From NCBI GenBank assembly GCA_032119795.1, contig JAUMFO010000040.1:1-64000 (forward strand): 64,000 nt of DNA, given 5' to 3'. Of the stretch, positions 1 through 8,052 are shown piece after piece. How positions within the stretch are numbered: position 1 is the first letter of the stretch; every line of letters begins with the position of its first letter. The stretch is from JAGIBJ01 sp032119795. GTDB lineage: Bacteria; Actinomycetota; Thermoleophilia; Solirubrobacterales; Solirubrobacteraceae. The notes beneath the pieces are model-generated. The model was given only the letters and a program-made list of their open reading frames with translations, had not been told where the DNA came from and searched no databases. The translations under genes and the position numbers were made by a program.

Positions 1-101
1 CGAGGGGGAAATACCTTTTCCCATTCCGAACAGAGCAGTCAAGCCCCTCAGCGCCGATGGTACTTGGTCCGCAAGGGCCCGGGAGAGTAGGTCGCCGCCG
101 G
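1..101 (+). rRNA. rrf: 5S ribosomal RNA, 3' part
   Basis: The first hundred bases match the conserved body and 3' half of a bacterial 5S rRNA: the CCATTCCGAACAG stretch of loop B/helix III at about 21-33, and the closing GGGAGAGTAGGTCGCCGCC near 80-99. The 5' end lies outside the window, so this is the tail of an rRNA operon read left to right. The exact 3' end is set by homology, to within a few bases. Confidence 0.93.
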
Positions 102-110
102 TTTAACTTC

Positions 111-150
111 CACAGCGTAGCCGTCCCTTCGGGGGCGGCTACCTGTGTTT
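111..150 (+). terminator. rRNA operon terminator hairpin
   Basis: A near-perfect hairpin sits just after the 5S gene: GTAGCCGTCCC (117-127), TTCG tetraloop, GGGGCGGCTAC (132-142) with one G-U pair. It is extended by CACAG (111-115) pairing with CTGTG (143-147) around one bulged C, and is followed by TTT. Position, tetraloop and T tract fit an intrinsic terminator for the rRNA operon. Confidence 0.85.
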
Positions 151-1025
151 CTAGGCGGATTGCTTACCGACGTTCTGCGGGTCTTCGTGCCCTCGATCCG
201 TCGAGGGCGCGCTGTCTACTGTGACCCGGAATTCGTCAGATCGCCGCTGCGGGCTTCGGTGCGCGTGGTCGCGGCCCAGGCGCCGGCGAGGCGCGCTGAG
301 CGTTCGATCCCAGGGGGCGCGCCGGCGGTCAGCTTCGCAGTAGCGAACCAGCATCCGTCCGACGCCGCCGCGACGGCGGTCCACGGCGACCGCGAGGTAG
401 TAGATCCCCCGCGGTGCCGGTCGAAACCGGCCATCGCGGTCCCGACCTCCGCCGGTTTGGCTCCCTCCGAGGTGGCCGCTCAGCGAGTCGCCGCTAGGCG
501 ACGTGTGCGGCCTCAGCCACGAGGCAGCGCTGAGGCGAGCGTGCGGCTCGGCCGGGGCGGCGATCACGCAGGAGCGTGCGCCGCGGGGTCGAAGCATCCG
601 CGCAGAGGACCGACGCGTCGTGGCAAGCACGAGCGGCACGAGGCACCGAGCGGTGCGGGTTGCCGGCCCCGATGGGGCGGTCCGGCGTCGGTTGCTCAGA
701 GGCGAACATGTGTTCTAACGTACGTCGTGCGGCGGACGGATGCAGGGGTCTGCAAGACAACCTGCAAAACGGGGGCACAGGTGTTCGGTCGCAGGGGGTT
801 GGGGTGTGCCCGTCGGCGCGGCGGGGCGCGCGGCCTCGAGCGGTGGGGACTGGGGCTCCCCCGCTTGGGCCCGCGGAGGCGCGAGCCGTTGTGTGGGACT
901 CGTCCGCGGCGACTTGTGGTTCGGTCTGCGAATCGCGCGTTTCCCGCGTAGAGCGGGGTTTTCGCGGTAAAGATGCGTCCGCCCAGGCAGGGGCCAAGGG
1001 GGGAGGGGCGAAGGCCGGGAGGGTC
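151..1025. other. Long non-coding gap between rRNA operon and murA
   Basis: About 875 bases with no gene I can support. Open frames exist on both strands but they are arginine/proline-rich, overlap each other and resemble no family, as expected by chance in high-GC DNA. The only clear signal is a LexA-type box at 703-715. The murA promoter must lie in the right-hand part, but no convincing -35/-10 pair stands out. Confidence 0.6.
703..715. promoter_or_regulatory. Candidate LexA (SOS) box
   Basis: CGAACATGTGTTC is a dyad matching the Gram-positive/actinobacterial LexA consensus CGAAC-N4-GTTC. It stands about 310 bases before murA with no recognised damage-response gene on either side, so its target is unknown. 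Confidence 0.45.
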
Positions 1026-2378
1026 ATGACTGTTACCCTTGCCGAGCCTCGCGGCGAAAGCCCAGCGACGGCAAAAGCCCCTCGTATGGAGAAGTTCGTC
1101 ATCCAAGGCGGCGTACCGCTCGGCGGTACGGTCCGCGCTGCTGGCAACAAGAACGGCGCACTGCCGATTCTGGCCGCTTCACTGCTCACTGCAGAGGATG
1201 TCGTGATCGGCAACGTACCCAGGATCAGCGACTGCCAGTCGCTCCTGGATCTCCTCGCGGATCTCGGCGTACGCGTGGAATGGACGGGCGACAACGAAGT
1301 CACGCTCAACGCCGCCGGCGTCGACGGCGACCACGTGACGCTCGACCAGAACCTCGCCGAGGCCATCCGCGCTTCCTTCCTCTTGGCTGGCCCGCTCCTC
1401 GCGCGCTTCGGCCGTGCGGTGATGCCGCCTCCGGGCGGCGACGTGATCGGGCGACGCCGGCTCGACCCCCACCTCGACGCCTTCGAGGCGCTCGGCGCCA
1501 CCTACGAACACGGCCGCGAGATCGAACTCACCGCCATCGACGGGCGCCTCCGCGCTGGCGAAGTCTTCATGGACGAGCCGTCGGTGATGGCGACCGAGAA
1601 CGCGCTCCTTGCCGCCGCACTGACGCCCGGCACCACCACGATCGGCAACGCCGCCTGCGAGCCGCACGTGCAAGACCTCGCGCGCATGCTCGTGAAGATG
1701 GGGGCCGAGATCCAAGGGATCGGCTCGAACGTGATCGTCGTGCACGGCAAGGACGAACTCGGTGGCTGCAAGCACGACGTCGGCCCCGACCACATCGAGA
1801 TCGGCTCCTTCATGGCGCTGGCCGGCGTCACCGGCGGCGAGCTGCGCATCGAACGCGTCGACCATGACGACCTGCGCATGATCAAGCTCGCCTTCGAGAA
1901 GCTTGGCCTCCGCAGCGAGGCCGACGGCGACGACCTGCTCGTCCCCGGCGATCAGCAGTTGATCGCCAAGCGCGACGTCGGCGAGCACAAGATGAAGATC
2001 CAGGACGGGCCTTGGCCGGCGTTCCCGGCCGACCTCACCTCGATCGCCGTCGCGCTCGCCACCCAGTGCTCCGGTTCGGTCCTGATCCACGAGTGGATGT
2101 TTGAGAACCGGCTCGTCTTCACCGACAAACTGGTGTTGATGGGCGCCGACATCACGCTCTGCGACCCACACCGCGCGATCGTCAACGGCCCGGCGCGCCT
2201 ACGCGGCCAGCGCGTTGAGTCTCCAGACATTCGCGCCGGCATGGCGATGCTCATCGCCGCGGCGTGCGCTGAGGGCGAATCGCAGATCTACAACATCCGT
2301 CAGATCGATCGCGGCTACGAGCGCATCGACCACCGTCTGCGCGCCCTTGGCATGCAGATCGAACGCCGCCCCGTCTAG
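1026..2378 (+). CDS. murA: UDP-N-acetylglucosamine 1-carboxyvinyltransferase (MurA)
   Basis: Cytoplasmic enzyme for the first committed step of peptidoglycan synthesis: transfer of enolpyruvate from PEP to UDP-GlcNAc. The family start motif (FVIQGG..LGGTV..AGNKNGALPILAA) and the active-site loop PPGGDVIGRRRLDPHL are clear. The loop residue that is Cys in E. coli is Asp here (codon 1440-1442; Asp119 counting from the ATG at 1086), as in mycobacteria, which predicts fosfomycin insensitivity. The start at 1026 is preceded by GGGAGGG; homologues begin at the ATG at 1086 (430 aa), which has no ribosome-binding site, so both starts are possible. It is followed 8 nt later by hisZ. Confidence 0.95.
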   Translation: MTVTLAEPRGESPATAKAPRMEKFVIQGGVPLGGTVRAAGNKNGALPILAASLLTAEDVVIGNVPRISDCQSLLDLLADLGVRVEWTGDNEVTLNAAGVDGDHVTLDQNLAEAIRASFLLAGPLLARFGRAVMPPPGGDVIGRRRLDPHLDAFEALGATYEHGREIELTAIDGRLRAGEVFMDEPSVMATENALLAAALTPGTTTIGNAACEPHVQDLARMLVKMGAEIQGIGSNVIVVHGKDELGGCKHDVGPDHIEIGSFMALAGVTGGELRIERVDHDDLRMIKLAFEKLGLRSEADGDDLLVPGDQQLIAKRDVGEHKMKIQDGPWPAFPADLTSIAVALATQCSGSVLIHEWMFENRLVFTDKLVLMGADITLCDPHRAIVNGPARLRGQRVESPDIRAGMAMLIAAACAEGESQIYNIRQIDRGYERIDHRLRALGMQIERRPV

Positions 2379-2386
2379 AGGACCCG

Positions 2387-3391
2387 TTGGCCCGCTCGCT
2401 CGAACCCGCTACGGCCGCCCGCGCCGGTGATGTCGTCCGTCTTCCGCCAGGGAGTCGCGACGTCCTGCCCGAGGAGGCTCGCGAACTGCGGGCCATCTCC
2501 GAGGGCGTCCGGGGCGTCTTTGAAGCCGCCGGCTACGGCGAGGTCAAGACCCCGACGCTGGAATACGCCGACGTCCTCGCACGCGGCGACCTTGGCGACG
2601 TCACCCCGACCTACCGCCTGGTCGACGACCGCGGCGCCTGGCTTGCGCTCCGCAGCGACATGACCGTGCCGATCGCCCGGGTTGCCGCCATGCGGTACCC
2701 GGACGGTGGCGACCCCCTGCGCTTTTGGTACGACCGCATCGCCTACCAGCCCGTCCCTGCGCTGCAGGGTCGAGCGCACGAGGTGCAGCAGGTTGGCGTC
2801 GAGTTGATCGGCATTCCCGGCGGCGCCGGCGATCGCGAGATCCTCGGACTCGCCGCCCGGGCGCTCGACGTCGTGTCGCTGCCCGGCGCTCGCCTCGTGG
2901 TGGGCGACGCTCGCCTCAGCAAGACGGTGCTTCAAGCGGTCGGCGTCAGCGACGCCGTCGTTGCGGCCGCCCACGACGCGCTCCTCGCCGGCCAGATCGT
3001 CGCGCTCGAGCAGGTCCTCACCGACGCTGGGCTTGCCGCCTCGCAGGTCGACCGGCTCGTCGCGCTGCTGCGGACCCGCGGCCCGGCGAGCGTCCTCGCA
3101 GAGCACGCCGCCGAGCTCGGGGCCCCGGGCGTGGAACTCGCCGAAACGATCGCGTCGCTGCCTGAGAGCGAGCGCGCTCGCGTGCTCGTCGACATTGGCC
3201 TGGTGCGTGACCTGGACTACTACTCGGGCCTCGTGTTCGACGCGATGCACCCGTCGGTCGGCGAAGCCCTCGGCGGCGGCGGTCGGTACGACGACCTCGT
3301 CGGCCGCTTCGGTGCTGACCGGCCGGCCGTCGGCTTCGCGCTTGCGGTGGATCTCGTCCACCGCGCCCAGACACTCGGTGGTGGTGCATGA
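2387..3391 (+). CDS. hisZ: ATP phosphoribosyltransferase regulatory subunit (HisZ)
   Basis: HisZ is a catalytically inactive histidyl-tRNA synthetase paralogue. It assembles with short-form HisG and gives histidine feedback control of the first step of histidine synthesis. The 334 residues keep the class II synthetase layout: a motif-2-like LRSDMTVPIARV and, near the C terminus, DLDYYSGLVFDA and GGGRYDDLVGRFG. There is no anticodon-binding domain, which separates it from true HisS. The start is TTG at 2387, with GAGGA just upstream. Its last bases overlap hisG by 4 nt (ATGA), which is expected for two subunits of one complex. Confidence 0.93.
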   Translation: MARSLEPATAARAGDVVRLPPGSRDVLPEEARELRAISEGVRGVFEAAGYGEVKTPTLEYADVLARGDLGDVTPTYRLVDDRGAWLALRSDMTVPIARVAAMRYPDGGDPLRFWYDRIAYQPVPALQGRAHEVQQVGVELIGIPGGAGDREILGLAARALDVVSLPGARLVVGDARLSKTVLQAVGVSDAVVAAAHDALLAGQIVALEQVLTDAGLAASQVDRLVALLRTRGPASVLAEHAAELGAPGVELAETIASLPESERARVLVDIGLVRDLDYYSGLVFDAMHPSVGEALGGGGRYDDLVGRFGADRPAVGFALAVDLVHRAQTLGGGA

Positions 3392-4035
3392 CCCGCTTTG
3401 AGGGCATCAACTTCGCGGTCCCACGTGGCGCGATGTTTTCCGACACGCTCGACGTGCTCGACGCCATCGGCATCGACACGACGATCGTGCGCGAGCAGGA
3501 ACGGCGGCTCTACTTCCCCGAGCTGGGCATCATCACGATGCGCCCCTCGGACGTCCCCACCTACGTGGAGTCCGGTGCTGCCGCCATGGGAATCACCGGC
3601 AAAGACGTGCTGATCGAGCACCCGGGGCGCAAAGTCGTCGAGCTCGCCGACCTGAACTACGCCGGGGCGCGCATGATCCTCGCCACGCTCGACGGCGTTG
3701 ACCCGACACTCGAGCAGCAGCGCCGGATGGGCCGCGTCCGCGTCGCCACCAAGTACATCCACACGGCGACCGAGTACTTCCAGTCGACCGGCCGCCAGGC
3801 CGAACTCGTCGAGGTCAAAGGCTCGGTGGAGCTGGCGCCGCTGACGGGCATGGTCGACGCGATCGTCGACCTCACCGCCACCGGCACGACGCTCAAAGCG
3901 AACGGACTCGTCGAGCGTGAAGAGATCTACACGACGACCGCGCGTCTGATCGCGAACCCGGTCGCAAGCGCGCTGTCTGCGCCGCTCGTTGACGACATCA
4001 CGCGCCGGCTGCGCGAGGTCACGGCCCGGGCGTGA
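3388..4035 (+). CDS. hisG: ATP phosphoribosyltransferase, short form (HisG)
   Basis: Catalyses condensation of ATP and PRPP to phosphoribosyl-ATP, the entry step to histidine. At 215 aa it lacks the C-terminal regulatory domain of long HisG, so it needs HisZ, which is encoded immediately upstream. Family motifs are present: the N-terminal PRG segment, GITGKDVL near residue 70, and the PRPP-binding VDLTATGTTLKANGL near residue 165. The ATG overlaps the hisZ stop by 4 nt, and its own TGA overlaps the GTG of hisD, so translation of the three genes is probably coupled. Confidence 0.95.
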   Translation: MTRFEGINFAVPRGAMFSDTLDVLDAIGIDTTIVREQERRLYFPELGIITMRPSDVPTYVESGAAAMGITGKDVLIEHPGRKVVELADLNYAGARMILATLDGVDPTLEQQRRMGRVRVATKYIHTATEYFQSTGRQAELVEVKGSVELAPLTGMVDAIVDLTATGTTLKANGLVEREEIYTTTARLIANPVASALSAPLVDDITRRLREVTARA

Positions 4036-5303
4036 GCGCCGACCTGCCGATCACGCGGTACGACGGGGCCGATCCAGCCGCCGTCGCTCGGGCGCTCCGC
4101 GTCGCCGGCTCCACGCCCGCGGGCGTCCGCGACGCCGTCGCTGAGATCATCCAGACCGTCGAGACCGGCGGCGACGCCGCGCTCCTGGACTACGTCGGCC
4201 GCTTCGACCTCGGCGGCAAGTCCGTCGGCGCCGTTCGCGTGCCGGCTGAGGCACTCGATCCGGGCCTGCTCTCGGCCGACGTCCGCGCTGGCCTCGAGAC
4301 TGCGATCGTCAACGTCGCGGTCGTCGCCGACGCCGGAGTCAGCGACCGCGTCCACGTCGACCTGCCCCAGGGCCACACCGTCGATCTGCGTGAGGTGCCG
4401 GTGCGCAGCGCCGCGATCTACGCCCCCGGCGGGCAGGCGGCGTATCCGTCGACGATCATCATGGGCGTCGTGACGGCCCGCGCCGCCGGCGTCGAGCGGA
4501 TCTGCATCCTGACGCCCCCACCGGTGTCCGACGTCGTGCTCGGGACGGCGGCGCTCTGCGGCGTCGACGAGGTCTACGCGATGGGCGGCGCCCACGGCGT
4601 CGCCGCACTCGCCCTTGGAACCGAGACCATCGAGCGGGTCGACGTGATCGCCGGCCCGGGCAGCGTCTGGGCCCAGGAGGCCAAGCGTCAACTCGCCGAC
4701 CGCGTCGGCATCGACGGCTACTACGGCCCCAGCGACCTGGCAATCGTCGCCAGCGCCGACGCGCCACCGGAGCTCCTCGCGCTCGACCTGATGGCCCAAG
4801 GCGAGCATGGCGGGCTCAGCACCGTCCTGCTGGCCTCCGACAGCCCCGAACTCCTCGACGCCATCGAGGCGAAGGTGCGCGAACTCGCGACCGACGACTG
4901 GCCGCGCCCGGCCGAGATCGCGCTCGTCCACTGCGCCGACGCCCACGCTGCACTCGCCGTCAGCGAGGCCTATGCGCCCGAGCACCTGCAGCTCGTCGGC
5001 ACCGAAGCGGAGAAGCTGGCCCGGCTCGTCCGCAGCGCGGGCTGCCTCCTGGTGGGCGCCGGGAGCGCCACAGCCTTCGGTGACTACGTCGCCGGCTCCA
5101 ACCACTGCCTGCCGACGGCCGGCTCCGCTCGGTTTGCCTCCGGACTCTCCACCCGCGTCTTCCGGCGGCGCATGAGCGAGGTGCGGATCGGCACCGAGGC
5201 AGCCGCTACGTTGGCCTGGCTCGGGGTCCCCGTAGCCCAGGCTGAGGGCTTCCCCTGGCACGCCAGGTCGATGGCCGCGCGAATGCGGCAGGATGACGAG
5301 TAG
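4032..5303 (+). CDS. hisD: Histidinol dehydrogenase
   Basis: Zinc- and NAD-dependent enzyme for the last two steps of histidine synthesis (histidinol to histidine). The 423 aa match the usual length. Recognisable blocks are AIYAPGGQAAYPSTIIMG, VIAGPGSVWAQEAKRQL, the Gln/His zinc region AQGEHGG, PEHLQL, and GSNHCLPTAGSARFASGLS. Start GTG at 4032 overlaps the hisG stop (GTGA). hisB follows after 8 nt. Confidence 0.96.
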   Translation: MSADLPITRYDGADPAAVARALRVAGSTPAGVRDAVAEIIQTVETGGDAALLDYVGRFDLGGKSVGAVRVPAEALDPGLLSADVRAGLETAIVNVAVVADAGVSDRVHVDLPQGHTVDLREVPVRSAAIYAPGGQAAYPSTIIMGVVTARAAGVERICILTPPPVSDVVLGTAALCGVDEVYAMGGAHGVAALALGTETIERVDVIAGPGSVWAQEAKRQLADRVGIDGYYGPSDLAIVASADAPPELLALDLMAQGEHGGLSTVLLASDSPELLDAIEAKVRELATDDWPRPAEIALVHCADAHAALAVSEAYAPEHLQLVGTEAEKLARLVRSAGCLLVGAGSATAFGDYVAGSNHCLPTAGSARFASGLSTRVFRRRMSEVRIGTEAAATLAWLGVPVAQAEGFPWHARSMAARMRQDDE

Positions 5304-5311
5304 ACGCTTCG

Positions 5312-5902
5312 ATGGCACGCACCGCTGAGATCACCCGCACCACCGCCGAGACCGACATTCGGCTCTCGCTCAACCTCGACGGCTCCGGCGCCGGCACGCG
5401 CACGACCGGAGTCGGCTTCTTCGACCACATGCTCGACCTGTTCGCGCGTCACGGGCTGATCGACCTCGACGTGACGACGAAGGGTGATACGCAGACCGGT
5501 TCCCACCACACGGTGGAAGACACCGGGATCGTGCTCGGCCAGGCCGTCTCCGAAGCCCTCGGCGATCGCTCCGGCATCACCCGCTACGGCAGCGCGACGA
5601 TCCCGATGGACGAGACGCTCGCGCGTTGCGCGATCGACCTCTCCGGCCGCCCGTTCACCGCCGTCAACGCACCCCAGCTCTCTCCCGGCGTGACCGGCGG
5701 CTTCGAGCACGAGCTGCTCGAAGAGTTCGTCCGTGCGTTCGCGAATGGCGCCCGCGCCACCGTCCACCTCGACGTCCTGGCCGGCACGAACGCCCACCAC
5801 GTGATCGAGGGCTCGTTCAAGGCGCTGGCGCGCGCAATCCGCCAGGCCGTCGCGATCGACCCCCGCGAGAGCGGCATCCCGTCGACGAAGGGCTCCCTCT
5901 GA
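5312..5902 (+). CDS. hisB: Imidazoleglycerol-phosphate dehydratase
   Basis: Manganese-dependent dehydratase converting imidazoleglycerol phosphate to imidazoleacetol phosphate. The 196 aa are a monofunctional HisB, without the phosphatase domain of the enterobacterial fusion. Metal-binding signatures are clear: FFDHM near residue 37, the first HHTVED near 65, and the second NAHHVIEGSFKALARA near the C terminus. Start ATG at 5312. Its stop TGA overlaps the proposed CTG start of hisH. Confidence 0.96.
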   Translation: MARTAEITRTTAETDIRLSLNLDGSGAGTRTTGVGFFDHMLDLFARHGLIDLDVTTKGDTQTGSHHTVEDTGIVLGQAVSEALGDRSGITRYGSATIPMDETLARCAIDLSGRPFTAVNAPQLSPGVTGGFEHELLEEFVRAFANGARATVHLDVLAGTNAHHVIEGSFKALARAIRQAVAIDPRESGIPSTKGSL

Positions 5903-6555
5903 GCCCAACCGGTTCCGTCGACGAGATCGCGACGGTCGCGCTCGTCGACCTCGGCCTCGGCAACCGCCGGTCGGTCGAGAAGGCACTCGAGCGGGTCGGC
6001 GCGCGCGTCGTCCGCACCGACGACCCGGGCCGCCTCGCCGAGGCGGACGGCCTGGTGCTGCCCGGCGTCGGCGCGTTCCCGGAGGCGATGAAGCGCCTGC
6101 GGGCCGGCGGACTCGATGACGCCGTGCGCGAGCTGGCCCGCGGCGGGAAGCCGTTCATCGGGCTCTGCCTCGGCATGCAGCTGCTCTTTGACGGCTCCGA
6201 CGAACTCGGTGGCGACGAGGGCCTCGGGCTGCTGAGCGGCTGGATCCGCCAGCTCGACACCCACGGGCAGAAACTCCCGCACATCGGGTGGAACGCGCTC
6301 ACCGTCCGCCAGCCGGAGCACCCGTTGGTTGCGGGCCTGCCGAACCCGCTCCCGCTCTACCACGTGCACTCGTTCGTCGCCGACCCCACCGACCCCTCGA
6401 TCGTGCTGGCCGAAGGCCACTACGGCGCGACCTTCCCGTCGGTCGTGGGCCAGAGCAACGTGTTCGGCGCCCAGTGCCACCCGGAGAAGAGTTCCCGCGA
6501 CGGGCTCGGACTCCTCAAGAACTTCGTCAGCATCTGCGCCCAGGGGCCGTCATGA
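5899..6555 (+). CDS. hisH: Imidazole glycerol phosphate synthase, glutaminase subunit (HisH)
   Basis: Class I glutamine amidotransferase subunit that feeds ammonia to HisF. Motifs are VALVDLGLGN at the N terminus, LPGVGAF, the nucleophile elbow GLCLGMQL and the CHPEKSS His/Glu pair. The reading frame has no ATG, GTG or TTG between the end of the hisB catalytic core and the conserved HisH N terminus. The only start-like codon is CTG at 5899, which forms CTGA with the hisB stop, just as its neighbours use ATGA or GTGA. Later starts (GTG at 6055) would remove about 50 conserved residues. The function is certain; the start is inferred. Confidence 0.88.
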   Translation: MSPTGSVDEIATVALVDLGLGNRRSVEKALERVGARVVRTDDPGRLAEADGLVLPGVGAFPEAMKRLRAGGLDDAVRELARGGKPFIGLCLGMQLLFDGSDELGGDEGLGLLSGWIRQLDTHGQKLPHIGWNALTVRQPEHPLVAGLPNPLPLYHVHSFVADPTDPSIVLAEGHYGATFPSVVGQSNVFGAQCHPEKSSRDGLGLLKNFVSICAQGPS

Positions 6556-7280
6556 ACCTCTACCCAGCTATCGACATCCGCGGCGGCCGCGCCGTGCGCC
6601 TGCGCAAAGGTGACTTCGACGCCGAGACGGCCTACGACGCCGACCCGCTCGACGCCGCCAAGCGGTGGGTCGACGGCGGCGCCCAGTGGCTGCACGTCGT
6701 CGACCTCGACGGAGCAAAGGACGGCGCCCAGGCCAACGCCGAGCACCTGCGGCGTATCGCGGCCCTCGGCGTGCCGGTCCAGACCGGCGGCGGGCTGCGT
6801 TCGGCGCAGGCCGTCGCCGCAGCCTTCGACGGCGGCGTGCAGCGCGCAATCCTCGGGACGGCGGCGCTTGAGCAGCCAGAACTCGTCGACGAACTCATCG
6901 CGGCCCACGGCGGAGACCGCATCGTCGTCTCGCTCGACGCCAAGGACGGGCTCGTCACGACTCGCGGCTGGGTCCACACCACCGACCAGACCGTCGTCTC
7001 CGTCGCCACGTCGCTGGCCGAGCGTGGCGTGCAGCGGATCGTCTTTACCGACGTCAACCGCGACGGCATGGGCGAGGGCACCGACCTCACCGGCATGCAG
7101 GAGCTGCTGGCGCTGGACTGCATCGACGTGATCGCCTCTGGTGGCATCGGCTCGCTCGCCGACGTTCAGGCGCTCGTTGATCTCCGCCACCCGCGAATCG
7201 ATGGCGTGATCGTCGGCAAAGCGCTCTACGAGGGCGATGTCGACGTCCCCAGCGCGCTGGCTGTCGTCGCCGGCGCCTAG
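6552..7280 (+). CDS. hisA: ProFAR isomerase (HisA)
   Basis: A TIM-barrel isomerase that opens the ribose ring of ProFAR in histidine synthesis. The 242 aa begin MNLYPAIDIRGGRAVRL and contain the two half-barrel phosphate sites, QTGGGLRS and IASGGIGSLAD, and FTDVNRDGMGEG. In actinobacteria some HisA proteins (PriA) also serve tryptophan synthesis; the sequence alone does not settle this. The ATG overlaps the hisH stop by 4 nt. Confidence 0.94.
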   Translation: MNLYPAIDIRGGRAVRLRKGDFDAETAYDADPLDAAKRWVDGGAQWLHVVDLDGAKDGAQANAEHLRRIAALGVPVQTGGGLRSAQAVAAAFDGGVQRAILGTAALEQPELVDELIAAHGGDRIVVSLDAKDGLVTTRGWVHTTDQTVVSVATSLAERGVQRIVFTDVNRDGMGEGTDLTGMQELLALDCIDVIASGGIGSLADVQALVDLRHPRIDGVIVGKALYEGDVDVPSALAVVAGA

Positions 7281-7290
7281 CCTCTCCTCC

Positions 7291-8052
7291 GTGCACCTCA
7301 AGCGCGTCATCCCCTGCCTCGACGTCACCGAGGGGCGCGTCGTCAAAGGCGTGAACTTCGTCGGCCTGCGCGACGCCGGCGACCCGGTCGAGCTCGCGGC
7401 TCGCTACGACGCCGAGGGCGCCGACGAGGTCGTCTTCCTCGACATCACGGCGACGTCTGACGCTCGGGAGACGGTCGTCGACCTTGCACGCCGCGCCGCC
7501 GACGAACTCTTCATCCCGTTCACGATCGGCGGGGGCATCCGCTCCGTCGAGGACGCGCAAGCCGTCCTCGACGCCGGCGCAGACAAAGTCGCCGTCAACA
7601 GCGCCGCGGTGAAGGACCCAGAGCTCGTGAACCGACTCGCCGCCGTGTTCGGCGCGCAGTGCGTGGTCCTTGCCGTCGACGCTCGCCGACGTGACGATGA
7701 CTCCGGCTGGGAGGTCTACGTTGCCGGTGGGCGCACGCCAACCGGGCTTGACGCCATCGAGTGGATCCGCGACGCCGTCGACCGCGGCGCCGGAGAGATC
7801 CTGCTCACCAGCATGGATCGCGACGGCACGAAGGACGGCTACGACCTCGAACTCGTGCGGGTCGCCAGCGCGGCCGTCGCTGTGCCGATCATCGCCTCGG
7901 GCGGCGTGGGGAACCTCGAGCACCTCGTTGAAGGCCTCCAGGCCGGCGCCGACGCCGTGCTGGCCGCCTCGATCTTCCACTTCGGCCAGCACACCGTGCA
8001 CGAGGCCAAAGAGGCGCTCGTCGCCGCCGGCGTGCCGGCGCGCGTCGTCTAA
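7291..8052 (+). CDS. hisF: Imidazole glycerol phosphate synthase, cyclase subunit (HisF)
   Basis: TIM-barrel cyclase that uses ammonia from HisH to form imidazoleglycerol phosphate and AICAR. The start is GTG at 7291, giving the family N terminus VHLKRVIPCLDV with the first catalytic Asp. FTIGGGIRSVEDA, LTSMDRDGTKDGYD and IASGGVGNLEH are intact. The length of 253 aa is normal. It is the last gene of the operon; its stop overlaps by 4 nt the stop of the convergent propeller gene. hisC, hisI/E and hisN are not in the window. Confidence 0.95.
   Translation: MHLKRVIPCLDVTEGRVVKGVNFVGLRDAGDPVELAARYDAEGADEVVFLDITATSDARETVVDLARRAADELFIPFTIGGGIRSVEDAQAVLDAGADKVAVNSAAVKDPELVNRLAAVFGAQCVVLAVDARRRDDDSGWEVYVAGGRTPTGLDAIEWIRDAVDRGAGEILLTSMDRDGTKDGYDLELVRVASAAVAVPIIASGGVGNLEHLVEGLQAGADAVLAASIFHFGQHTVHEAKEALVAAGVPARVV

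Noticed and set aside
145..951. Frames on both strands between the 5S gene and murA
   Set aside because: Arg/Pro/Ala-rich, mutually overlapping, no homology or ribosome-binding site. A vague transposase-like look of the minus-strand frame at 151-639 did not hold up.
3927..5318. Long minus-strand frame opposite hisD
   Set aside because: It mirrors hisD codon by codon, has no family resemblance and is a typical shadow frame in high-GC DNA.
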